DNA from: Manis javanica
Taxonomy: Eukaryota > Chordata > Mammalia > Pholidota > Manidae
Direction: 5' to 3'
Assembly (NCBI RefSeq): GCF_040802235.1
Contig: NC_133169.1
Span: 44,337,034-44,401,033, forward strand
DNA: 64,000 nucleotides
This document shows, piece after piece, positions 47,470-56,765 of this stretch. A program made the position numbers and the translations under genes. The notes below the pieces were generated by a model. It did not search any database, was not told the DNA's origin, and saw nothing but the letters and a program-made list of their open reading frames with translations. Position 1 is the first letter of the stretch, and each line of letters opens with the position of its first letter.

Positions 47470-48310
47470 GACTTTACCAGCTTATCTAAAAATTAAATTA
47501 AATTAAAAACTCAAACAACCATATCAAAAAAAGGGCAAAAACTTGATAAAATGTTTAATCAAATTGGATGAATATTAACTATAATCACATGAAATACATG
47601 TTCAACAGCATTAGTGGTAAATTATCCAAATAAATATAATAAGGTGCCTCTGCACATGTACTGGCTCATAAAAATTATGGCTACATCAAATGAGGATGAA
47701 AATTTGGAATAAATATAATTCACTTGTTTTGCTGACTGACTGCACAATGGTATTCTGGGCTACATGCAATTTTGCTTGTTTCTAATAAATGTATACATAT
47801 AGCCACATATGGGCATAAATTTTGATTCCTGGGCTTTTATACTTAGAGAAGCAGTAATGTATGATCTCATAAAAACAGGAAAGTTCATAGCAGCTTTATT
47901 CACATCCATTAAGAAGAGGCAATTCAAATCTTCTCAACAGGTAAACAAATTGTAGTACAGCCACAGGATGGAATGAAAAGCAGGTTTTAAAAGAACTGGA
48001 GAGTGGCAGATTGGCTGAATCCCAAATATATTAATTAGCTGAGTGGAAAAAAATCCAATATCAATAGGCCACAGAGTATATTATTCCATTCCTCTGACAT
48101 TCTTGGAATAAATAGAATAGTGTTTTTAAAGGGTATAGGTGAAGGGAGACTGAGAACATAGCTGCAGGGATATGAAGTTTGGGAATTGTTATATGCTCTG
48201 TTCTGAACATTTGTAGTGAAAAATCTACATTTGTGTGAAAATGCATAAACTGTACAGTGAAAGCAATGAAATACATATGTGCTAATTTTTTAAATATGAA
48301 AATTATAAAC
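47470..48310 (+). mobile_element. Ancient L1 ORF2/3'-end fragment
   Basis: Plus-strand remnant of the ORF2 C-terminal region of an old L1: the AAATTATGGCTACATCAAAT area corresponds to the block before the poly-Lys Cys-rich end, and GGAATGAAAAGCAGGTTTTA to the 3' part. Highly diverged, no frame. Confidence 0.55.
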
Positions 48311-48384
48311 AAAAGTCTCCCATAAATAATCTCAAAATATATGTTAAGACACTAGTAAAAAGAGAAATTTAAACCCAGTGTTCA

Positions 48385-48525
48385 AAATTGCTTGATATTG
48401 TCCTAGGGAAGGCACCCCCCATCACACACACACACACACACCACACACACACACACACACACAAACACACAAACACACATGCATGTGTGAACACACATTG
48501 GAATCAGGTTTGGAATCAGGCAAGC
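48385..48525 (+). repeat. Interspersed-repeat tail with (CA)n, copy 1
   Basis: GTGTTCAAAATTGCTTGATA begins a segment that matches 49573-49690. The (CA)n microsatellite inside it at 48423-48479 has grown to about 57 bp, while in the other copy it is short and mixed with (GCAC). Confidence 0.75.
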
Positions 48526-49110
48526 ATAAGGAAGGAAATAATAAATGTAAATGTAAGAATTAATTATATAGGAAACATAAATAAAATAGAGAAAATTAAT
48601 GAAACCAAAATTGTTACTTTGAAACATCAAAAACATTGACAATCTTTGAAGTGAATATCCAAGGAAAAAACAGAAAGACACAATTATATATGAAATGAGA
48701 AAAGTGATATCATACTCTATAATGTTTTAAAGGATAATACAGAATATTATGAAGAAGTTTATGCCCACATTGAAAACTTCAGTGTGACACTGAGACATTC
48801 ATTGTGATGGATTCATCCTTGAAAGACTCAAACTACCAAAACTCACTTAACAATAGATATACAGCAAGTCCTTATAATTCTCAAATTAAATTATGTATAA
48901 AACATATTCACACAGAAGTGTCCAGATCTCATCAATTTCACTAGCAAAGTCCACAAAATATTAAGAAATACATACTATCAAATCCTATACAAACCAATTA
49001 AAAATGAAGGAATATTTTCCAAACCATTTTATAAGGTCAACATTGCCCTTATAGTGAAAAAGATAAAGCCATTACAATAACAGAAACTATGGACCAATAT
49101 CCTATGCAAT
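48526..49110 (+). mobile_element. Ancient L1 ORF2 fragment
   Basis: Plus-strand old ORF2 region: AAATAGAGAAAATTAATGAA (the 'INETKI' region) through the RT N-terminal blocks near 49000 (the 'AKHSIK'-like region). No frame survives. Confidence 0.65.
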
Positions 49111-49690
49111 GAGGTGCTCACAAAGCCTGTGAGAAGAGCAGACCCCTCTCTCTTGCGACCTGCCTGTCCATCGGAGAGCTCCCATGCCTGGGAGACCAGA
49201 GCACCGCTGCGGGCCACCGAAACAGGCCCTGAACTCCAGGAGGATAGAAGCTCCTTTATTTGGGACCTTCCCTATGTCTCTCCATCTGGCTGTTAACCTG
49301 CATCCTTTAAGGAATCCTTATTAGACTGCTACATGTGTTTCCCTGAGTCGTGTGAGCAGCTCTAGAAAGCCAATTGAGCATAAGGGGGAGGCTATGGGAA
49401 CCTCCAAAATGTAGCTGGTAGGTCAGAAGCATGGGTAACTGCCTGGGGCTTGTGACCAGCATGTGGAGTGGGGGGTGGAGGGCAGTCCTGCAGGATGGAG
49501 CCTCTACCTGGGGAATCGGGAGCTGTCTCTGGGCCAAAAGCATCAGAATAGAGTTGACTTCTCAGACACCATGCCAGTGTTCAAAATTGCTTGGTATTGT
49601 TCCAGGGAAGGTTACCCCCATCTCACACACACACGCACGCATGCGTGCATACACACTGGAATCAGATCTGGGAAACCAAAAGGAGTTCCT
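49111..49690 (+). repeat. Unclassified interspersed repeat (LTR-like), copy 2
   Basis: GC-rich block with CCTTTATTTGGGACCTTCCC, TTTCCCTGAGTCGTGTGAGC and GGGGGAGGCTATGGGAACCT, a pattern I associate with a dispersed mammalian LTR-type repeat whose name I cannot give with certainty. Its end (49573-49690) repeats 48385-48525. Confidence 0.45.
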
Positions 49691-49829
49691 CAGGAATACA
49701 CAATGTCGTGTTATTTTCATATTAGAAAATTGCTGTTTTTATTTCCTCAAGTGCCATTTGGGTTGTTTATACTCTTCGTGTCACTAGTTAACTTTAAGTG
49801 ACTCACTTGTTTTCTAATTGTAACATCTG

Positions 49830-50460
49830 CTTCTGGCTTACGTCTGTTTTCATTGATTTTTTTACTCACCACGTTTTGAATTTTTCTCCGTGTTTGAGTG
49901 CCTGATAATTGTTGATTGGGTGCCAGATATTGGGAATTTAACCATGTTAGTGTTATTTTGTATTCCACTAAAGATACCTTGCGTTGTTCAAGTGCACAAT
50001 TTAACCATTCAGAATCCCTTTATTGCCTTCCTGTCGTCCCTTGAGGTTTAGGAGATGGACTGGGAGAGGGTTATCCTGATGCAAATGTCTCCTGAATAGT
50101 CTACCGAGTGTCCTCTGAATGACGAGGTTTCCCATGTCAGCTATCAGGCACAGGCACAGTCCCCGGCCCGTGTTAGCACCTGGCACTCTGCTCTCATCCA
50201 GGTCGGTAGCCCCTCCACTGGCCTTTGGCAGTGCCCCCCAGTGCATGTGCAGATTTCCAGCAGCCTTATTCCCTGTAGACCACTACTACCTGGGATTCTG
50301 AAACATATCCAGCTTGATCTGCCCAGAATACAGCTTCCATCTCACCGAGTCATGACTTCAATGGATTCAACCAAGATCCCACTTCCCCCAAGGTTCTTCC
50401 AGAGGCACAGGCTTCTCACGGCCATCCGCTAGGGCAACTGTGGTCTTGACTCACTTGCCT
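49830..50460 (-). mobile_element. Putative old L1 5'-end region
   Basis: The run TTGAGTGCCTGATAATTGTT, TGGGTGCCAGATATTGGGAA and the GC-rich part to 50460 resemble what I remember of old mammalian L1 5' ends in reverse orientation. No ORF is present. Low certainty. Confidence 0.35.
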
Positions 50461-50639
50461 GAAGTCTCCTGAAAATGTAGTTAATTAACAACATGAAAAA
50501 CACATTTTTTAGTGCTGAAATATCCATGAATTGTGCCCCCATCAAATACTAAGAATATTTCTTCCCGTTAAAGTTGACTCATTTTTAGAATACAAGAACA
50601 GATAGACATATATGATGGAGAAAAACTTAAAAATTCTAA

Positions 50640-50990
50640 GGAGTTGACTGTAACTCCAGGGGGAAAATATGTTCCCAGCTGGGAGCAAATAAACCTTTGA
50701 AGCCAAAATTAGTCAAAAGGAGAAATAAAATTAAAAAACATTTTTATTGTGTACAGGCAGTCACCTACTCCTCCTCGCCCATGTCTCTCATGGCTTAGCT
50801 GCCAAGGACCCACCAAACCTCTCCAGTCCAGGTGCCTGCTTGTGTTCCACCCCTACCCACCTGTAATCACCTAGTTACATGAAAATGGACCACTTCTCCC
50901 CACTCCTCATAAATGCTTACTGATATGGAGATGCACAAAGGCCAGGTGAGAAATTCCAGAAATACTGCAATTTTACCTATAGTGCACCCC
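50640..50990 (-). repeat. LTR-like segment B of the minus-strand ERV
   Basis: This segment aligns along its length with 58250-58560 in the same orientation: GCCAAGG-CC-CACCAAACCTCT, AGGCCAGGTGAGAAATTC-(G/A)GAAATA. On the minus strand AATAAA occurs at about 50751-50745 in ACAATAAAAATG. Two such copies bracket gag/pol pieces, so they are probably the 3' and 5' LTRs of one provirus or two linked ones. Confidence 0.65.
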
Positions 50991-51016
50991 TCCAGAAATC
51001 TCACCTCACAATCTAT

Positions 51017-51199
51017 TCATTCCCCATCTTCTGCAATGGCCCCTTTGTGAGATAACTGGAGCACTGTAATCAGACTAATTACATACAATAACAACAGCAA
51101 TAAAATCATGATATTCCTCAAGCCAAAGGATTCACCAGGGGGTGGGTCCAGAACACAGAGACTATAAAGGAAAATAACTTTGAGGGTGATCAGATGCAT
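51017..51199 (-). pseudogene. Possible Env transmembrane-tail remnant
   Basis: A minus-strand frame of 60 codons contains one strong membrane helix (NIMILLLLLLYVISLITVLQ) followed by a short charged tail. It lies just upstream (in ERV sense) of LTR B, where env ends in a provirus. That position is the main support; no Env ectodomain is recognisable next to it. Confidence 0.35.
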
Positions 51200-51289
51200 T
51201 CTTTAATGACACCAGCATTGGCAAATCTTGTCCATCAGGTTGCATGAAAGAAAGTGGTCCTGTGGTAGGACTGTGACAGGAATTGGATC

Positions 51290-51800
51290 TCATCCTGGTT
51301 TAGATACAAAAGCCATGTAGGCAGAGGTTCCAAAGGCTTCTACCAAACCCAGGCTTTCAGCCCCGTCCCTGAGGGAGTTACAGATGGGTAACTGGTCCTA
51401 CAGGAAGTACATGCACTGGCCATTAAGACAAAATAAAAGTTCCCCACACCAAGTGACCTGGCTTTAACAGATGGCGAGGGATCTTGTTCCTTAGATCCAT
51501 CCTTTGAAATTAAATGTAAGCCATCCTTGAATAAAACTGGAATTTTTTATTTTAAATCCCCCACCATCTCCCGGGCTGAAGCCACTGCTCTCTCCTCCCC
51601 CTCCCCCACGGCCTCCTGCAGCACTGATCCTCCAGCTGCCTCCCCACTGACTGCTGACACATCTTCCAGGAGCGTGACCTGCCTTCTCAGTAACAGCCTC
51701 TCCTTCTCAAGGGCATCCCACAGGTCATCACCCAGCTCCTCCAAGTGACACTGAAGTGTGGCTCTCTCCTCAAAAACCCTTTCCAATAAGAGGATAATAA
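51290..51800 (-). pseudogene. ERV second gag-like segment
   Basis: The minus-strand frame 51786-51547 is rich in Glu, Leu and Arg and probably coiled coil (LEELGDDLWDALEKERLLLR). It is clearly related to 57997-57761 (LEELGNDLWDVLKKD). The piece at 51300-51350 matches the gag piece at 52675-52720 (AGCCATGTAGGCAG-GGTTCC). The segment therefore repeats, in the same order, gag parts already present between 58.0 and 52.6 kb. Confidence 0.6.
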
Positions 51801-51862
51801 GATGCTCTTATCTCCCAAATGTTTTGGTTACACTACTGTGATCTTTGGGGGCCATTTTACAG

Positions 51863-52564
51863 TTACTCCAGGAACACAGAAGAGGGAAGATTCCAGGCCT
51901 TTTCCCCAAGGTGCCAGGAGGGCCAGCCACTGCTGGTCCATGTGTCAGAATGTCCAGGGCCACATCCACTCAAGAGTCTCCAGGGTTTAACACAGTTGGG
52001 ATTGTCAGGAGGATGTAGCTCTGCTGGTAGGGTTATATGGTACATGAAACTTCCACTTTAATCCTGCTTGCTGGGCCCATTATTGTAATGCATGTCCAGT
52101 CTCAATCACTTGTGGCTGGCCATAGGCTGCAAAGAGACACTCTTGCAAAGAAACCCCTCTTGGGGGGTTTGCTGATCTGCATGACATCTAGGAAAAGCAA
52201 CCACCAGACCAATAACTGTGTTCACACAACTCATGGCATACTGATAGCCTTTTGATATGGGCAGAGGCCCAATACAGTCTATCTGCCACCTGACAAGGGG
52301 TATCAGCCCCTTTACTATTGTCCTATGTTGCTGTGGGACTCAGTGTAAGTCCCTCTTAGAGCACACAAGGCACTCCTTCCAGGATCTGCTGACTTCTTCA
52401 AAGGTCAGCTGCAAGCCCCACAGAAGGGCTACAGCCCACATTGTCTTTTGCCCTGCATGCAATAAATGGTGATATAACCATTGGGCCACATCAGAGGTGA
52501 GCTTTCCTTCCAGCCAGCACACCTGGGCCAATGTATCTGCTTCATCATTCCCTGGGGATGCCAA
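51863..52564 (-). pseudogene. ERV integrase remnant
   Basis: Integrase joins viral DNA to host DNA. Seen here are the N-terminal zinc site (HHLLH at about 52473-52455 and CLVC at about 52374-52354), then VRWQID at about 52290-52273 holding the first catalytic aspartate, and a core segment GLVVAFPRCHADQQ near 52230-52190. Later parts are broken. Upstream in ERV sense comes gag (52838-52572), not RT, so protease, RT and RNase H have been lost. Confidence 0.72.
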
Positions 52565-52571
52565 AAGCTCT

Positions 52572-52838
52572 TTACAACCACTGCCAGAGGAAAGGGTGAG
52601 ACGTCAGGGAAGCCAGTCTGCCCATTTCAGAAACCGACATAACAGTATTTTCCACCTCCACATCTGAGAGATGCAAAAGCCATGTAGGCAGGGGTTCCAA
52701 AGGCTTGTACCAAAACTGGATGCTCATTTCTACCAGCTCACCCTGGGTGTAGGAGTGGAGCATGGAGGGCTCCAGAGCCTGGAGAGGGGGTGGCTCCTCG
52801 TCTGGAAGAGCCACAGTTGTTGTGTTTTTATCTTCTTT
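52572..52838 (-). pseudogene. ERV gag remnant (minus ERV)
   Basis: An open minus-strand stretch with a Pro-rich start (EEPPPLQALEPSMLHS) and QGELVEMSIQFWYKPLEPLP, homologous to 28570-28800 of the plus-strand ERV. In ERV sense it continues from 57590 across the L1 insertion, and runs directly into integrase at 52564. Confidence 0.65.
52825..52837 (+). repeat. Target-site duplication, left copy (L1 copy 4)
   Basis: TTTTTATCTTCTT here is repeated exactly at 57582-57594, bracketing L1 copy 4. The host sequence on both sides is ERV gag in one orientation. Confidence 0.9.
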
Positions 52839-52845
52839 TTTTTTT

Positions 52846-52882
52846 ATTACATATGAGTAGAAGTAGTTCATTTATTTTTTTT
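52846..52882 (-). other. Putative short 3' transduction of L1 copy 4
   Basis: In L1 sense the first A-run (reverse of 52875-52882) is followed by AATAAATG and about 25 nt of non-L1 sequence, then the real terminal poly(A). This is the layout of a 3' transduction: transcription passed the first poly(A) site and used an AATAAA just beyond it. Confidence 0.55.
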
Positions 52883-53162
52883 GAGAGGGCATCTCTCATA
52901 TTTATTGATCAAATGGTTGTTAACAACAATGAAATTATGTATAGGGGACTCAATGCACAATCATTAATCAACCCCAAGCCTAATTCTCAACAGTCTCCAA
53001 TCTTCTGAAGCATAACAAACAAGTTCTTACATGGTGAACAGTGTAAGGGCAGTCATACCACAGAAACTTCCAGTTTTGATCACGCATCATGAACAATGAA
53101 CAATCAAGTCAGATATGATTATTCGTTTGATTTTCATACTTGATTTATATGTGAATCCCACA
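52883..53162 (-). terminator. U3-R-like segment with poly(A) signal
   Basis: 280 nt from the putative U3 start to the poly(A). AATAAA (reverse of 52901-52906) lies 18 nt before the A-run. It acts, or acted, as the poly(A) signal of the chimeric L1. The same end is found at 5667-5840 in copy 2. Confidence 0.65.
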
Positions 53163-53178
53163 TTTCTCCCTTATTATT
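53162..53178 (-). promoter_or_regulatory. Polypurine tract and U3 start
   Basis: On the minus strand AATAAGGGAGAAA (tract AAGGGAGAAA, 53172-53163) is followed directly by TGTGGGATTCACA (from 53162). A purine run abutting a TG is how retroviral plus-strand priming sites meet U3. It sits downstream of the Env TM remnant, as expected. Confidence 0.6.
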
Positions 53179-53789
53179 ATCATTATTATTTTAATAAAAT
53201 GCTGAAGTGGTAGGTAGATGCAAGATAAAGGTAGAAAACAATTTAGTGCTGTAAGAGGGCAAATGTAGATGATCAGGTCTCTGCCTATAGGCTAAATATT
53301 AATCCAACCTAGACTAGGGCAACAAAACATCCACGGATGCTGAAGATTGCTCTCAAAACAGGGGTGGTAGTGAAGTTCTAAGCCTCACCTCTGTTGATCC
53401 CCAATTTCTCATCTGATGGACCCCTGCAACTGTGCCTGTCTTAGGTTCTTCCTCCCTTGAGGAGTCTTACCCATCTCTGACTAACCAGTTGTCTTCCGGG
53501 GCCATACAGGGAAATGTAAAGTTGGTAAGTGAGAGAGAAGCAATATTGTTTGGAAAGGTTAGCTTTTTATTTCTTTGCAGATTTATGCCCTGTGGCTTCT
53601 ATGCCCAGCATTTGTCCTGAGGTATCTTTACCACTTGGAAGAATTATGATACTCAGTAATTTTCTATATGAGACACGAATTCTACTAAAGGGTTGTAATT
53701 AGGAAGGAAGAAGAAAAGCTATAGAAGTAGCAAACGGAAAAAAACATGGGAAGATTGATTATTTCTTTGACATATCTTCTTGTAGAGTA

Positions 53790-54256
53790 ACATAAGCATG
53801 TATAGGTTTTAACAAACTACTAATTAAATTGTGTATACCCATTAACAGAATAGGAATATAGATACATAACAAAAGCAGACCTACAATTACCAGTCATATC
53901 CAGTGAAACCAAGAAAACCAGTTAGGTACCCTAGGCATTTGTGAAAACTTATCAATGATATGATGGATATTGTCTAATTGAATTTGAATAGTTTGAGAAA
54001 AATCAGACAAATTAAAACAACACATTCCTGGGAACTGTTCACATCACATATGTTCTTTTAATAGTAGATAGTCTATAGTCACACGATTTCAGAGCACTTC
54101 AACTTGCACTTCTCCTAATTCTTGGTTGAGTTCTGACAACATAGATCCAGTCAAATTTGCTGTTTTACTGTATGCACAGGCCAGCTTAGATGTCTCCTTC
54201 TTCATTCCAATGGCAAGTCCAGGAACCAGTGGGATGAATGCAGCTACAACTGCAAC
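53790..54256 (-). pseudogene. Decayed retroviral Env TM subunit inside the L1 tail
   Basis: A single minus-strand frame, read through three TGA stops (54091-54089, 54046-54044 and 53896-53894), has the layout of a gammaretrovirus-type TM fusion subunit. It shows a hydrophobic fusion-peptide-like start (VAVVAAFIPLVPGLAIG), a heptad-like region (SELNQELGEVQVEVL), a C-x6-CC motif at 54043-54017 with the LLLKE-type run before it, a Trp-rich pre-membrane patch (NWFSWFHW) and a membrane helix at 53893-53822. All motifs are in register in one frame, which makes chance very unlikely. The stops and lack of SU mean it encodes no functional Env. Confidence 0.8.
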
Positions 54257-54641
54257 AGTGCCAGGATATTTGTTGAAGTATTTTGATGATCATCTTCTGG
54301 AATGACTCTTCCAGACGATGTTGATGTTGGAAGTTCTTCTACATATTGTATCTTAATTCGTGTTCTGGGCAGCCAAATTAGGCTTGGATCCTCTGTATAA
54401 ACACAAACAAAGCCTTTGCCCACACTTTGATGTGACTACTACAACATTGTGAAGAACCTATTGGAGATTATCACACAGGAACTGCTTTTTTTAAGGGAAA
54501 GAAATATTATCAGAAAAATGTACTTCCATAGCTGATCATTCAACACCGTATAAAAGATCAAAACTAAGGATATGTAAAGCATGCATTAATCATTTATTTG
54601 CAGTTAATTTTATCCTAGCAGGGAGTAATAACCCCTTTTTT

Positions 54642-55335
54642 GTTATTAATCTACAATTACATGAAGAATATTACATTTACTAGGCTATCCCCTACACCGA
54701 GACCCGCCACAAAACCCATTACAGTCACTGTCCATCAGCACAGCAAAATGTTGTAGAATCACTACTTGTCTTCTCTGTGTTGCACAGCCATCCACTTTCC
54801 CCTACCCCCCACATTATACATGCTAATCATAATACCCCCTTTCTTCTTCCCTGCCCTTATCCCTCCCTACCCTCCCATTCTCAACAGCCTCTTTCCCTTT
54901 GGTAACTGTTAGTCCCTTCTTGGGTTCTGTGATTCTGCTTTGGTTTTGTTCCTTCAGTTTTTTTCTTTGTTCTTATACTCCACAGATGAGTGAAATCAAT
55001 TGGTATTTGTCTTTCTCCACTTGGCTTATTTCACTGAGCATAATATCCTCTAGCTCCATCCATGTTGTTGCAAAAGGTAGGATCTGTTTTCTTCTTATGG
55101 CTGAATAATATTCCATTGTGTATATGTACCACATCTTCTTTATCCATTCATCTACTGATGGACACTTAGCTTACTTCCAATTCGTGACTATTGTAAATAG
55201 TGCTGCGATAAACATGCGGATGCATCTGTCTTTTTCAAACAGGAGTGCTGCGTTCTTAGGGTAAATTCCTAGAGGTGGAATTCTTGGGTCAAATGGTAAG
55301 TCTATTTTGAGCATTTTGAGGAACCTCCATACTGA
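54642..55335 (-). mobile_element. L1 copy 4: ORF2 C-terminal end and ordinary 3'UTR
   Basis: Minus-strand L1 with the conserved CACTGAGCATAATATCCTCT and ATTCCATTGTGTATATGTAC blocks, and a 3'UTR matching copy 2 at 6140-6850. The tail-free part ends at the A-rich junction. Confidence 0.88.
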
Positions 55336-55344
55336 TTTCCACAA

Positions 55345-56195
55345 TAGGTGAACTTCTTCAGTATGGAATCAGTATGGAGGTTCCTCAGAATGCTCAAAAT
55401 AGAAATACCATTTGACACAGCAATTCCACTTCTAGGAATTTACCCTAAGAATGCAGCACTCCAGTTTGAAAAAGACAGATGCACTCCTATGTTTATCGAT
55501 GCACCTAATGTTCATTTAAGCTCAGCAACCTAAATGTTCATCAGTAGATGAATGGACAAAGAAAATGTGGTACATATACACAATGGAATATTATTCAGCC
55601 ATAAGAAGAAAAACAGATCGTACCATTCACAACAACATGGATGGAGCTAGAGGATATTATGCTCAGTGAAATAAGCCAAGCAGAGAAGTACAAGTTCCAA
55701 ATGATTTCACTCATATGTGGAGTATAAGAACAAAGGAAAACTGAAGGAACAAAACAGCAGTGGAATCACAGAACCCAAGAATGGACTAATAGGATGAATA
55801 GAAATACCATTTGACCCAGGAATTACACTTCTAGGAATTTACCCTAAGAGTGCAGCACTCCAGTTTGAAAAAGACAGATGCACCCCTATGTTTATCACCT
55901 TTGTTACCAAAGGGAAAGGGACTGGGGATGACAGGTGGGAAGGCAGGGATAAGGGTGAGGAAAAAGAAAGAGGGCATTACAATTAGCATATATAGTGTGT
56001 GGGGGACATGGGGAGGGCTGCGCAACACAGAGAAGTCAAGTAGTGATTTTACAGCATCTTACTACGTAGATGGACAGTGACTGTGAAGGGGTATGTGTCA
56101 GGGACTTGGTGAAGTGGGGTACCTAGTAAACATAATGTTCTTTCTGTAATTGTATATTAATGATACCAAAATTGGAGAATTGATAAAGGAAAAAT
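55345..56195 (+). mobile_element. Inverted L1 3'-end inside copy 4
   Basis: Plus-strand ORF2 C-terminus plus 3'UTR, ending near 56195 with GAATTGATAAAGGAAAAATAAA. It is the ordinary tail-free type. It lies head to head with 54642-55335 and forms a long imperfect palindrome centred near 55340. A ~105-bp ORF2 segment (55380-55490) recurs at 55797-55900, where normally 3'UTR would be continuous. Confidence 0.85.
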
Positions 56196-56204
56196 AAACT
56201 CTGT

Positions 56205-56765
56205 CCTTGTCCTTTGTCTTTGCCATTTTATTTATTATGTGTCTTGGTGTTGTCCTCCTTGAGTCCTTTCTGTTGGGAGTCCTGTGTACTTCCATGGTCT
56301 GATCGATTATTTTCTCCCCCAGTTTGGGGAAGTTTTCAGCAATTATTTCTTCAAGGACACTTTCTATCCCTTTTTCTCTCTCTTCTTCTTCTGGTACCCC
56401 TATATTGTGGGTATTGTTCCTTTTGGATTGGTCACACAGTTCTCTTAATATTGTTTCATTCCAGGAGATCCTTTTATCTCTCTCTTTGTCAACTTCTATG
56501 CGTTCCTGCTCTCTGGTTTATATTCCATCAATGGCCTGTTGCAACAAAATCCTTCCAGAGTTTGTTTCTCTTCTGTAATCTCCTTCTGGACATCTGTAAT
56601 CTCCCTCCAGACTTCATCCCTTAGCTCTTGTATATTTTGCCTCATCTCTGTCAGCATGTTTATGATTTTTACTTTGAATTATTTTTCAGGAAGACTGGTT
56701 AGGTCTGTCTCCTTCTCAGATGTTGACTCTGTGATTTTTGTCTGCCTCAAATTTTGCCTTTTCAT
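56205..56765 (-). pseudogene. L1 ORF1p pseudogene, copy 4
   Basis: The start is the ATG at 56765 (MKRQNLRQTKITEST). The coiled coil is present, then the RRM with NIHNIGVPEEEE-like and HRTPNRKDSRRTTPRH (56295-56098 frame). It ends abruptly at about 56205 at KDKD, where the inverted L1 piece begins. A stop interrupts it near 56680. Confidence 0.85.

Larger units (their letters stand above)
52883..54634 (-). mobile_element. Retrovirus-derived 3' tail of L1 copy 4 (long form)
   Basis: 1.75 kb attached to the ordinary L1 3'UTR at an A-rich junction (54635-54642). In sense order: a stretch with VGKGFVCVYTEDPSLIWLP (about 54443-54387), which recalls the C-terminal SH3-like end of integrase (W-[IL]-P); an Env transmembrane subunit (54256-53790); about 600 bp of other sequence; a polypurine tract; and a 280-nt U3-R-like end with AATAAA. 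The surface subunit of Env is absent. L1 copy 2 carries a deleted version at the same junction. Confidence 0.75.

Noticed and set aside
48403..48681. Frames rich in Thr/His or Cys/Val
   Set aside because: They are translations of the (CA)n microsatellite.
51527..51748. Ser/Thr-rich plus-strand frame
   Set aside because: It is the antisense of the acidic coiled-coil gag-like segment.
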